A DNA stretch of 64,000 bases from Adiantum capillus-veneris (lineage: Eukaryota; Streptophyta; Polypodiopsida; Polypodiales; Pteridaceae), in contig CM043971.1 of NCBI GenBank assembly GCA_014529385.2, positions 25,522,769-25,586,768 on the forward strand. Reading direction: 5' to 3'. Below, one piece after another: positions 1 to 8,942 of the stretch. Both the position numbers and the translations under genes were made by a program. Numbering within the stretch: position 1 is the first letter of the stretch; each line of letters opens with the position of its first letter. The notes beneath the pieces were generated by a model, which had not been told where the DNA came from, made no database searches, and saw nothing but the letters and a program-made list of their open reading frames with translations.

Positions 1-180
1 AATATTTATATACATGTATGCAGTCATCGCACAACCTCTGTATCGTTTGTTAGTCAATTTCAACTGGACTGAGGAGTGTGAAACTTCATTCCAAAATCTG
101 AAACAAAACCTTGTATCAGCACCTGTACTTAAAGCACCGGATTGGGAAAAGATATTCCATGTTCACATTGATGCTTCTAC
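1..180 (+). pseudogene. Element A pol: end of RT and start of RNase H, 5' piece
   Basis: The reading frame from base 14 encodes the link between reverse transcriptase and RNase H of a Ty3/gypsy polyprotein. It includes the FNWTEECETSFQNLK stretch, typical just after the RT thumb, and VHIDAS, which carries the first catalytic aspartate of RNase H. It stops being gypsy-like at 180, where CACTA-1 begins. The frame resumes in the same phase at 5686 if CACTA-1 and one TAC copy are ignored, so the gene was open when the transposon landed. Confidence 0.85.
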
Positions 181-192
181 CACTACAAGAGG
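181..192 (+). repeat. CACTA-1 left terminal inverted repeat
   Basis: CACTACAAGAGG is a perfect 12-bp match to the inverse of 5671-5682. It is preceded by target duplication TAC at 178-180. The CACTAC start is diagnostic for the superfamily. Confidence 0.95.
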
Positions 193-204
193 TTCTGTGC
201 TCTT

Positions 205-430
205 GTGACGCTGTTAGCGACGGAAATACACTGGGTTTTTATAACCCCCGACGTCGCTAAAACTGTCGCTAAAACCGTCGCTATATGTGACGCTATAGGC
301 GTCGCTATATGCGTCGCTATAAGCGTCGCTATATAGAGACGGTCATAGCGACGGTTATAGCGACGTTTACACATAAGTCTATAGCGACGCTCCAGAGCCA
401 TAAATAGCGACGGTTATAGCGACGCCCAAG
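205..430. repeat. CACTA-1 left subterminal repeats
   Basis: More than a dozen copies of a roughly 10-bp unit close to GCGTCGCTAT occur here in both orientations. Related units fill 5565-5660 at the other end. In En/Spm such subterminal repeats are binding sites for the small transposase TNPA; that role is inferred here from position and repetition. Confidence 0.8.
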
Positions 431-1079
431 AGAATTTTTTTTTGGTGACAGGGCATTGAATGCCCTGCCACCCATCAACCATATTGTACTTGATTCACTT
501 TTTAAAAAAAGTGCAAGGATAGATAATAGACCCAAAATAGTCACCCACAAGACGCATTGTTTGCAAAATTGACAATTGTACACATCATAGGCAAAATGAA
601 TTGATTGGCAAATGTAATAATGACAATTGTACAACATCATAGGCATAAAGAATTGATTGGCAAAAAGAATTGATTGGCAAAATGAACTGCGGTGACAAAT
701 GTAATAATATACATGGTTCAAAAAGACGTATAAAATCCGTCTCATGATACATAAGCTATGAGAAACCCTAAACTAATGCTATCTAGCTACGGCTAAACTG
801 ACGTCGTCTAGTCAGACGTCTCATCGCGTCCAAGCGGCGTATCTGTCGGATTCTGCAAAAAAAGACAATAAGACAGCTTTCAGTAAGTATAAACATATAA
901 CGACATTTATAAAACAATACAAAAAATAGAAAAGAGTAAACCCTAATACTAACCATGCCGCCGCGAGAACTAAGAATGTCCATTAGGGCGTTTAAGCCCT
1001 TCCTGCCTGCGTACTCGCGCTCGTACGGTGTGGGATCACGTCCTGTCATCGACCACTGTCAAAACATACAAAGATTTCA
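431..1079. other. CACTA-1 non-coding stretch downstream of the TNPA-like ORF
   Basis: No supported gene. Around 590-690 a short unit similar to GAATTGATTGGCAAA is repeated several times. The rest is plain AT-rich sequence, probably the 3' end of the transposon transcript. Confidence 0.5.
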
Positions 1080-2063
1080 TTATGTTAGAATTAAAAAACT
1101 CATAAACCCTAAACTATCGAACATAAAGAGCAATGCAAAAACACTTACAAAATCGGCCTCAAATGATGCCCATCCACCGCTCCCCAAGTGGTGCGAGCTC
1201 CCTGCCTCTACTCGCGCTTTGGCTGCATCCTTTTGTTGCTTCCACTTGTCGGGATTCTCGCGCGCTGCTTTCTTCACATTCTTCCAATCTTCTTTGGCCA
1301 GCCAATCTGGCCTGTTCCACCCATGCTTGATTGCTTTTTGCACTTCGGAACGCTTGTGTTTGCAGTATTCGCGCATTCGAATCTTCATCAGGTCTTCATT
1401 GAAGCGCTGATCCCGTGTTGGAACGGGAAACTCATCATGAAGTATGCTGATGACTCTGTCTTTTAAATCACTTGGTACTTCACTCCATTTGTTTAGTATG
1501 TAGTGTCTAAACAGCTGAGAGCAAAGACCACGCATGCGCGAGATCACCTTCTTGCCGTCATCATCCATGATGATGCCTCCGCTGAAGTCGACGGAGTAAG
1601 GCAAGCCCTCTGGCCGGTGACGCGTGAACCTGGGTGTCCCGGCAGGGGTCTCTAGCGGCGTGTCGATGGGGGTACGGACGTCAGGTGTCTCCACCGGCGT
1701 CTGGGCCCCGAAGTGAGGAGTGTCGAGTGGGGTGGCTCCTGGCGGAGTAGGTAGAGGTGTGTAGCTGCTAGGAACAATCAGCCGCGCAAAACCTGGCGTA
1801 GATGGCGATGCTGTGGCTGGTGTGGGGGCGGGCAAAGAAGGGGAGGGTAAGGAGCCTCGTCGAACACGAGGCGGTGTGGAGGCATCGGCGGCGGAATCCC
1901 CACAACAACCGCCACCGCCACCACTAGAGCGCCGGTGTCTAGACGAGTGTGAAGATTGTCTCGTCGACACCGAAGCTTCGGAGCGCGCCGAATGCTCTGA
2001 AAGAGAGGGAGATGCGGATGGAGTAGGAACGCGCGATGATGTGCCAGAGCGATGACGCTCCAC
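1080..2063 (-). CDS. CACTA TNPA-like second protein (plant transposase, Ptta/En/Spm type)
   Basis: The 327-codon ORF has a Ser/Pro/Thr-rich, low-complexity N-terminal half (residues 1-150, many TP repeats) and a basic C-terminal half (about 165-290). Segments such as RMRGLCSQLFRHYILNKW and KEDWKNVKKAARENPDKWKQ resemble the plant Ptta/En/Spm transposase family that accompanies TNP2. By analogy it would bind the subterminal repeats. A shorter, broken relative lies in CACTA-2 (38012-38622) with an alignable core. It is downstream of the TNP2 remnant on the same strand, the usual order. The last 25 residues are hydrophobic and unlike the rest, so the true 3' end may involve splicing. Start chosen at the first Met of the Ser-rich region. 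Confidence 0.65.
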   Translation of the reverse strand: MERHRSGTSSRVPTPSASPSLSEHSARSEASVSTRQSSHSSRHRRSSGGGGGCCGDSAADASTPPRVRRGSLPSPSLPAPTPATASPSTPGFARLIVPSSYTPLPTPPGATPLDTPHFGAQTPVETPDVRTPIDTPLETPAGTPRFTRHRPEGLPYSVDFSGGIIMDDDGKKVISRMRGLCSQLFRHYILNKWSEVPSDLKDRVISILHDEFPVPTRDQRFNEDLMKIRMREYCKHKRSEVQKAIKHGWNRPDWLAKEDWKNVKKAARENPDKWKQQKDAAKARVEAGSSHHLGSGGWASFEADFVSVFALLFMFDSLGFMSFLILT

Positions 2064-2365
2064 GTACCACTATCTTTGCTGCGGTGACAAAGAAGAAAGA
2101 AACTCCTCATCATCCATACCTGCATTAACCACACGAATATTTAAACTTAATATTGAATTAATAGAGTAGACAATGACGCAAAGACCATTAAATACAATGA
2201 CGTAATGACGCAATGAATTGAGTGATAGAAGAGGCAAGTCGAAAACTTAGAATTTTCAATCAAAAGATGTGAGCGCGAGTAGAAAAGAGCGTTATACACC
2301 ATGGAAGGTACTTAGAGAGCCAGAGCTTTCAAGCACATAACTTGTAAAAGGGGGATGTTAACTAT

Positions 2366-3425
2366 TTACATACTTACTTGTTCACAATGCTCGGGCAGTA
2401 TGAAAGTGTCTCTTAGGTCAGTCCATTTCTTAGTAGAATCCACCTCAAGAAAACCAGACTCTTCTCTACGCATAGTAGCGTTGCGACCCTCGATGATTAT
2501 CTTGAACCATTGCACGTCGAACAAGTCGACAAAAAATCCTCTGTAATCGATCCTTAAAATCTCTTGTAGCGTGCCGTAGCACACCATCCGAAGATTTATT
2601 CTCCTCATGCCATGATGCTAGGGCGGCCATGGACTTACATTCGAAGAAATGCTTGATGCGAGGAAGCAGAGGAAAATGTCGCAAAACCTTTTGTGGAATT
2701 TTTGTCCCGTGGAGATCTACTCGATATCTTTCAGAATCACATTTCGGACACTTCTCCATGTCTATGTATTCCCCTCTGAAAAGAATGCAGTCATTAGGAC
2801 AAGCGTGGATAGAATTGTAATCCATCCCCAAGTTTCGCAAAATCTTTCTTGCTTCATCTCGGGAATCTGGCATCACATTGTCAGCTGGTAGTATGTGCTC
2901 TTTAAGCAATCTACACAACATAAAAATACGATACAGTCGTGTAAAAATCTATCAGATCATTATACATTTAGAGTTTTATTGAAGTAAACTAATTGTAATA
3001 GATCACCTGAAAAGTGCTTTGACGCTAGTGTCACTCCATCCAAACTTTGCCTGCATGTTGAGAAGAACCAGGAGTGCTTTCAATCTAGACATACGTGCTC
3101 CGTTATACAATGGCGTATCGGCTTCACTTTTCATATCATCATAGATAAGCCTTTCTGAATCCATGATCGTCTCGATCATTTCATCAATCTCGGGCTCAAA
3201 CATTGCCTAGTTGGGAATGTGCTCTCCATGATCATCCCCCGAGCTGTCAGAGGCTACATCTTGTGGCCTCACATATGTTGCTTGACCAAAGCGCCTGCGA
3301 ACACGTCTATTGGGTTGCAAGATTGCTACTTGTTGGCCAACGTCAGAGTCCGACGAGTTATAATTGGCAACAACTCGATCTATAATAGATGGATCGAACT
3401 CGCCAAATTCGCGAACGTGCTGCAA
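2366..3425 (-). pseudogene. TNP2-type CACTA transposase, central domain deleted
   Basis: Reading the - strand from 3425, an acidic N-terminus is followed by a segment ending in GWSDTSVKALFR (3203-3003), a likely intron, then a cysteine-containing block with NDCILFRGEYIDMEKCPKCD (2921-2540), typical of the Transposase_21 N-terminal region. Near 2580 this jumps, in another frame, to a block with LFDVQWFKI and the ending FILPEHCEQV (2608-2366). That block resembles the DUF4216 domain found near the C-terminus of these transposases. Most of the catalytic body between them is absent. CACTA-2 keeps the missing middle (39118-39806), which supports an internal deletion. A stop separates the first two blocks near 3206. 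Confidence 0.8.
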
Positions 3426-3604
3426 AGAAACACGTCTTGTCTGTCACACAACATGCTTGCATTGATTACAAGGACATAAGACCCTCGTTGAGAGATAGGT
3501 GTTTTGGTTGGACGGTCCCACATCCTCGTCACTACTCATAATGAGGATAAAAATCTTATAACCTGGACAACAAATTTAATATTCTATTGGCATTCTTCGT
3601 CTTA

Positions 3605-3612
3605 TCTCTCTC

Positions 3613-3645
<33 letters not shown>

Positions 3646-3800
3646 ACCTCACATTCTCTAGTCATGTCCAATCCCCGCACACCTCGGTCTAGAGGTGCAC
3701 GGAGATCAGAACCACCGGGTTATAATCTCGTCTTTATTGGTCAATACCTATATTTGTGGGTATAAGAAATCTACAGACCCAGGTCTATATGATACTGCAT
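3605..3800 (-). promoter_or_regulatory. CACTA 5' region conserved between CACTA-1 and CACTA-2
   Basis: A CT microsatellite (3605-3650) is followed by sequence beginning CCTCACATTCTCTAG with a TCTAGAGGTGCACGGAGAT core and a TTTATTGGTCAAT segment. It matches two tandem copies upstream of the TNP2 gene in CACTA-2 (about 41325-41440 and 41507-41620). Its position just upstream of both transposase genes suggests promoter or 5' leader. GGTCAAT/ATTGACC could be a CCAAT-like site, but this is inference. Confidence 0.55.
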
Positions 3801-3904
3801 GTAGTGGACAAAACCCCTTTGCCTCTTCTCTAGCTGTAGCACTTCACAGCATCTTAACATCTTTTCACAGTAGATCTTTTCACTGTTCGTCTAACTCTAA
3901 ACCC

Positions 3905-4205
3905 TAAACCGTAAGTAATTCTTGCATGGACTCGATCTAACGTAAATAAGCGTAAATCTAAATAAACGTAAATCTAACTAAAAATAAACCTAAATCTAAT
4001 TTAACGTAAGTCTACATCTAACCTAATCTTTAACGTCTTTTGGGATAGTTTCCTACGACGTTAAAACTCTCTTCTTCTTGTGTGTGTGTGTGTGGGTAAA
4101 CCTAAATAAACCTAAGTCTAATCAAATATAACATAAATCTAAATCTAACGTAAATTATGTTATATTAAAAACAAAGAACTAAACTAACAGGGATTATAAG
4201 AACCT
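3905..4205. repeat. TAAATCTAA-type degenerate repeat, left block
   Basis: Many short units like CTAAATCTAATTTAACGTAA occur in tandem with interruptions, including a TGTG run near 4080. The same sequence family resumes at 4593-4740, so the two blocks bracket the captured HMA fragment. CACTA-2 has a different but similar-looking CCTAACCTAT repeat at the equivalent place. Confidence 0.75.
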
Positions 4206-4227
4206 TAAAACTGATTTAACACATAAT

Positions 4228-4592
4228 TTTTCACATAACTCGGCAAGAGTTGGCATTCTCATCACTAAAGATGTGAGAGTTAACTTCTGGCGGTGACGCT
4301 GCCTCATCTCCATCCACATCTGACGACAGCAATTGGCCCTTTGGACCGTTCTTTCTCTTGTTACTAACTTTGAAGTTGCTGTTGAATGACTAGAGGTTGT
4401 CTAGATGGTCATTGTCGGGGATGTAGTGACTCTTGCCGCCCTGAAGATCCACCTTCTTCCCTATCTTCTGAAGACATTTCACCAGTACTTTTGGATTGAC
4501 GGAGCCCACCATGAGTGAAGGCAGCAATACCCTATATTCCATTGAGGGCTTTCTTCACCCGCTTCATGCAGGCATCGCAGTCTATGGAGACC
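4228..4592 (-). pseudogene. Captured HMA-domain (heavy-metal-associated protein) gene fragment
   Basis: The - strand encodes, from about 4592, VSIDCDACMKRVKKALNGI. This is the metal-binding loop of an HMA domain, with the CxxC pair at 4568-4579. A stop and a frame change follow, then GSVNPKVLVKCLQKIGKKVD, the second half of the HMA fold, and a charged tail. HMA proteins (HIPP/copper-chaperone type) bind soft metals through CxxC. The domain is somewhat short between its halves, one further stop interrupts the tail, and no isoprenylation motif is seen. It lies between two blocks of the same TAAATCTAA repeat in the CACTA-1 5' region and has no known role in transposition, so it is best read as a host exon captured by the transposon and decayed. 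Confidence 0.75.
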
Positions 4593-4745
4593 TAAATCTA
4601 ATCTAATATAACGTAAATCTAAATCTAGCGTAAATAAACGTAAATCTAACTAAAAATAAACCTAAATCTAATCTAATTTAACTTAAATAAACCTAAATCT
4701 AATTTAACGTAAGTCTACATCTAACGTAATCTTTAACGTCTTTTA
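4593..4745. repeat. TAAATCTAA-type degenerate repeat, right block
   Basis: Same repeat family as 3905-4205 on the other side of the HMA fragment. The TCTTTTAGGATAGTTTCCTA sentence near 4740 is also near-identical to one at about 4037, so the flanks of the HMA fragment are direct repeats. Confidence 0.7.
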
Positions 4746-5207
4746 GGATAGTTTCCTAAGACATTATAACTCTCTTCTTCTTGTGTGTGTGCGCGTGTGT
4801 GGATGTGTGTGCCAATAAAAAGAGATAAATGGTATAACCTTTCTATCACCCATGCCAAGTATGATAGATTGGTTATGCCATTTCCCTCTTGAATAATAGG
4901 TCTTGAGTTCAACTCCTCGTCGGCTAGATCTTTAGGTCTTTTAATTTTAATTAGTTTCCTATGACGTTAAATTAGTTTCTCTCTCTTTCTCTCTCAATGT
5001 GTGTGCGTTCTTTTGTTTATGCATGTTTTCTCTCTCTTTTCCTCTCTCAATGTGTGCGTTTTTTGTTTATGCATGCTCTCTCTCTCTTTTCCTCTCTCAA
5101 TGTGTGCGTTTTTTGTTTATGCATGCTCTCTCTCTCTTTTCCTCTCTCAATGTGTGTGTGCATTCTTTGTTTATGTATGTGTGTGTGCGTTTTTGTTTAT
5201 GTTTGTA

Positions 5208-5249
<42 letters not shown>

Positions 5250-5256
5250 AACACTA

Positions 5257-5338
<82 letters not shown>

Positions 5339-5395
5339 GGGAAGGGAACATGAGAGTGAGGAGAGGGAAGGAGCATACCTGGCTCTCCTTCCTCT

Positions 5396-5447
<52 letters not shown>

Positions 5448-5560
5448 AGAAGAAAGAGAGAGAGAGGGAGAGCGTTACCTGCTCCTTGCTTGAGGGCGCC
5501 GAAAAACTCAGATATGAGATCTGAGTTTTTGGGCGCTCTCTGTTATTTTTTTTAGCCCAG
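4746..5560. repeat. 50-bp minisatellite and microsatellites in CACTA-1
   Basis: From about 4990 a 50-bp unit starting CCTCTCTCAATGTGTGCG repeats about four times (clear starts at 5041, 5091 and 5141). It is followed by (CT)n at 5213-5246, (GT)n then (GA)n at 5258-5332, and (GT)n at 5399-5446. 4746-4990 is AT-rich with no gene. Reading frames across the block are artefacts of the dinucleotide runs. Confidence 0.9.
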
Positions 5561-5564
5561 CCGG

Positions 5565-5660
5565 CGTCGCTATGAGCGTCGCAAATTTACTTGTAACTTT
5601 GCGACGCTCATAGCGACGCCGGGAATTTTTTTTTTGAGCGTCGCTGTGTGAGCGTCGCTA
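5565..5660. repeat. CACTA-1 right subterminal repeats
   Basis: About seven AGCGTCGCTAT/ATAGCGACGC units in both orientations, matching those at 205-430. The block lies immediately inside the right terminal inverted repeat. Confidence 0.8.
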
Positions 5661-5670
5661 ATATGAATAG

Positions 5671-5682
5671 CCTCTTGTAGTG
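5671..5682 (-). repeat. CACTA-1 right terminal inverted repeat
   Basis: CCTCTTGTAGTG is the exact inverse of 181-192 and is followed by target duplication TAC at 5683-5685. Confidence 0.95.
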
Positions 5683-5685
5683 TAC

Positions 5686-6250
5686 ATATGCAATCGGGAG
5701 TATTCTGGCTCAAGCAGGAGACGGAACAATGGATTTTCCAGTTTTTTATGCAAGCCGACAGTTAAACAGTGCGGAAAAGAACTACACAACCACCGAAAGA
5801 GAGGGGTTAGGAATGATTTACGCTGTGAAGAAATTTCGGCATTATTTGCTCGCAAACAAATTTGTGTTCTTCACAGATCATCAAGCTCTTTTGTATCTGG
5901 TAAATAAACCATGCAATATAGGGAGGATTGTAAGTTGGTTTATTATATTGCTAGAGTTTGATTTCACAGTGGTGGTCAAAAAGGGTAAAACTTATCTACA
6001 AGCGGATCATCTTTCAAGGCTACATAACGGGGAAGCTCCTGAAGGAGTAGATGATGACATACCAGATGCTTATCTTTTCAATATTGAAATGATACCCAAA
6101 TGGTCTCAGGAAATTGTTAGCATTCTTTCCTTTGGAGGTAGGTTTGATAACACGGAAGACAGATTCAAACAACAAACAATTCGACAAATAAAAAACTTCC
6201 AACTGATTGTAGGACGGCTGTATTATCTAGGATCAGACCAAATTCTATGA
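5686..6250 (+). pseudogene. Element A pol: Ty3/gypsy RNase H, 3' piece
   Basis: This continues the RNase H frame interrupted by CACTA-1. It carries the second acidic residue in TTTEREGLGMIYAVKKF, the third in FFTDHQALLYLV, and the last in QADHLSRL, so all four catalytic acids exist across the two pieces. RNase H degrades the RNA of the RNA-DNA hybrid during reverse transcription. The frame ends in TGA at 6248-6250, inside the first zinc module that follows. Confidence 0.85.
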
Positions 6251-6480
6251 TTATGTATAAATTCGGAGGAATTCGAGTGTTATCTTAAAGAAGCACATGT
6301 CTAGGATTGTGCGTTTCATTGTTCAACAGTGAAAACACACCAGAGACTGAAACAGCTAGGGTTTATTGGCCAACTATGTACGCAGATACACATGCTTATG
6401 TTAACAATTGTAAATTGTACTATATGTAGTGCCAAAAGACCAGTGGATCACACGACATTGTTTCAGGTAAACATTGCACC
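6180..6480 (+). pseudogene. Element A pol: first HHCC (integrase_H2C2-type) zinc module
   Basis: Reading through a TGA (6248) and TAG (6302) and two small frame changes (near 6357 and 6420), the sequence shows GRLYY, then EAH and AFH histidines, KTHQRLKQLGF, a YWPTMYAD-type segment and a CTICSAKRP cysteine pair. This is the order of an integrase HHCC zinc-binding module. A second complete module follows at 6600-6810. In ordinary gypsy integrases there is one. Confidence 0.65.
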
Positions 6481-6589
6481 TGCATGGAGTCAATATATCA
6501 TTGATTTCTTAACCACAAGGACGTTTCTTGAAAACATAACAAGAGCACGGAAAAGGGCTATAAAGCTGAAGGCTCGAGACTTTTAGTTA

Positions 6590-7280
6590 ATTGGGAATCA
6601 ACTCTATAAGAGAGGAAAGGACAATCAACTTAGAATCTGTGCAAGTGAAAGTAAATACCTGCTGATTCTAGAACACGCACATGGAGGCATAAGTGGAGGC
6701 CATTTTTCAGGCGATAGGACGACAAAAATTGTCTTAACCGCAAGAATTTGGTGGCCTACATTGCATATGGATGCTGAAGAGTTTGTAAAGCGTTGTGACG
6801 CATGTCAGCGCACCAAGGTGCTGATAAAGAGAGATGAGATGCCACTACGGCCAATGATGGCAGCAAGGGTATTTGCAAAATGGGGCATTGATTTTGTGGG
6901 ACCTATTTCACCCCCTGCATATCGCACCCATACCCAATATATCATTGTGGCTATGGACTATCTCACAAAATGGACGGAAGCCAAGGCAACACAAAAAGAA
7001 GATGCAGGAACCACTGTACAATTTTTGTATGAGAATGTTTTTGTACGATACGGTTTACCAATAGAAATTGTCAGTGATCGTGGAACACATTTTCTTAATG
7101 AAGTCATTGAATATCTGCTAGAGGAGTTCATGGTAATACATAGAAAATCTGCTCCATATCATCCACAAGAAAATGGACAAGCTAAGGCCACAAATAAAAC
7201 ACTCTGCATGGTTCTCACTAAAATTGTGTCAAAGTCAAGAGCAGATTGGGATCAACAGCTACACTCAACACTATGAGCAT
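6590..7280 (+). pseudogene. Element A pol: second HHCC module and integrase catalytic core
   Basis: From LYKRGKDNQLRIC there is a second HHCC module (histidines in LEHAHGG and SGGHFSGD, cysteines in KRCDACQ). The core follows with WGIDFVGPI (first Asp), IVSDRGTHF (second Asp) and NGQAKATNKT. In the last motif the catalytic Glu is Lys (codon AAG, 7184-7186), a change that would abolish strand transfer. Integrase inserts the element's cDNA into the chromosome. The frame ends in TGA near 7274 and shifts at about 7270 and 7390. Upstream, a segment with ENITRARKRAIKLKARDF links the two zinc modules. Confidence 0.85.
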
Positions 7281-7800
7281 CAGGGTAGCTTACAAAACAT
7301 CGATAGGAACGACACCGTACAACATGGTGTTTGGTCTAAATGCTATATTACTCATAGAGTTTTTAATTCCAACTCTACGAGTAGAAAAACGCTTAGAATG
7401 GAAGGGCATGAGCTCTCTTCAAGAATAGATGATCTTGAAAAGCTAGATGAATTCTGCTTGAGAGCTGTAGCTTCGATCTATGCTAAAAAGAGAAGGCAAA
7501 AGGAGTTTTTTGACAAGCATGTGCGCAAGAAAGAGTTCAAAACTGGTGATTATGTACTTGTTTATACCTTGAAGCAACATGCCAAGAAACTTAAAAAGCG
7601 AGGGATGGGACCCTTTGTGATTAGAGACCTATCACAAAACGGAACTGTCAAGCTTGCTACATTAGCAGGTGAAGAAATGCCAAATTGGATTAGTGGGTGT
7701 CGATTAAAGAAATATCATTTACCACTAACACAGGATATGATTTATCAAATCCATCAAGGAAAACAACGAATGAAGGAGAAACAGAGGGTACGAGAAGAAG
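7281..7800 (+). pseudogene. Element A pol: integrase C-terminal GPY/F-like domain
   Basis: After the core come GTTPYNMVFGLNA, a basic helix with KKRRQKEFFDKHV, GDYVLVYT, and KKRGMGPFVIRDL followed by a segment ending CRLKKYHLPLT. This is the pattern of the GPY/F domain that ends most gypsy integrases. The frame from about 7390 runs on without a stop into the protease-like domain through a Lys/Glu/Gln-rich linker (7740-7860). Confidence 0.8.
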
Positions 7801-8357
7801 CTCAAGCAGAAGCAAAAGAACGCATTGCAAAAAGAAGACTTCTGCGACAACAACAACAATGTGGAGCACCATTGCAAATCAATGTAATTGCAATCAAAGT
7901 AGGTAACAATCAAGTTGAATCGATGACATTGCTTGATTCTGGGGCTCAAGAAAATTTAATCTCTTACGGATTATACAAACAACTTAAGTCCCCAGGTCAA
8001 CTTCATCCTACTCCACAAGTGCTGGAAAGTAGTACATCACATTCATTGAAAACGTTGGGCTGGACCATATTGCATGTACAAGTACATCAATATATTTACC
8101 CACATAAATTTTATGTAGTTGAGGATGCAAGCATACAACACCCCATGATGTTGGGACAACCTTGGCAAAAAGAGTACAATGTGCAGATAGATTGGAATGC
8201 GAATGCAGTGAAGATTCAGCATGCACAACAACAACATGTGATATCCTTTGCTCAGCAACCCCCAAAGAATCAGCTACAGGCAATGCAATCACTGGATAAA
8301 AAGCCAAAAGCAAGGATGCCGCCAAAAAGCAAACATGAAACTACCAACCATGTTTAG
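7801..8357 (+). pseudogene. Element A pol: retropepsin-like aspartic protease located after the integrase
   Basis: In the same frame as GPY/F, the protein shows MTLLDSGAQENLISYGLYKQ, with the DSGA active-site motif at 7935-7946. Then come KFYVVEDASI and MMLGQPWQKEYNVQIDW (8141-8190), equivalent to the conserved LGMPWL...IDW ending of gypsy proteases. Retropepsins form dimers and cut the polyprotein. In Ty3/gypsy elements the protease normally lies before RT, so the position is odd. The fragment outside the window could hold another protease; I cannot see it. The frame ends in TAG (8355-8357). Confidence 0.75.
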
Positions 8358-8942
8358 TACAGATATGACCAGTCATCGAATGTAGTGAAAAGATCAGAGT
8401 TACCAACAAGAGAAAAACAAATATGGGTACGGAAGAATAGAAATGACATGGCAGACAAAAAACAATACAACGGAAGAATTCAACCGAAGCAGATAGTTCA
8501 ACCAAAAACCAAGGGAATAAAACAGATATGGATCCAAAATAAAATGCTCAACAATAACTCAAATGCGACTCGCATTTGGATTCCAAAACCGAAGCAAAAG
8601 GAACTCCCTTCAGTACAAGTAACATCGGAAAGCAGACAACTGCATAAGAAACCAACAAACCGATTTATGTGGATGCCCATCAGCAGCAACACAATGGCAA
8701 CCAATGCAGTAGCAATAAACCTACAAAAACCGGCAAAGAAAAGCGACCAATGGAAAGCAAAAGAAATAAGGTCTACGGCCATTCCGACCAAGGAAATTCT
8801 CTCCAAGGAGATGACTAAGACCATATCCAAAGTAGCGGCAAAGCAACCGACTTTTGCACGAAATACAATCAAACAAAGTGCAATAGAGTTACAGCTTTTA
8901 CTGACAAAGAAAACAGGAAACCTCGACGGCGAATGCCAATAA
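8358..8942 (+). pseudogene. Element A pol tail: basic extension with four tryptophan motifs
   Basis: The reading frame of the protease continues in phase after TAG 8355-8357 to a stop at 8942. It is rich in Lys, Gln, Asn and Thr and carries four spaced copies of a short motif: KQIWV (8415), KQIWI (8520), RIWIP (8571) and RFMWMP (8661). I do not recognise a domain. High basicity with spaced aromatics would suit RNA or cDNA binding, as nucleocapsid tails do, but this is inference. Confidence 0.5.

Larger units (their letters stand above)
181..5682 (-). mobile_element. CACTA-1: complete-ended CACTA (En/Spm) DNA transposon, internally deleted
   Basis: The element begins CACTACAAGAGG (181-192) and ends with its exact inverse (5671-5682). 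It is flanked by the 3-bp duplication TAC (178-180 and 5683-5685), the hallmark of CACTA elements. Length is 5502 bp. Genes lie on the - strand: a TNP2 transposase remnant (3425 to 2366), then a TNPA-like ORF (2063 to 1080). Both ends carry dense GCGTCGCTAT-type subterminal repeats. The right third is non-coding and repeat-rich and contains a captured HMA gene fragment. Because the central TNP2 domain is missing, the copy is probably non-autonomous, yet its intact ends suggest it moved, or could be moved, with transposase from elsewhere. Confidence 0.95.

Noticed and set aside
4997-5555. Long overlapping frames with Cys/Val/Leu- and Arg/Glu-rich repeats
   Set aside because: They are translations of CT, GA and GT dinucleotide runs and a 50-bp minisatellite, open in several frames at once.
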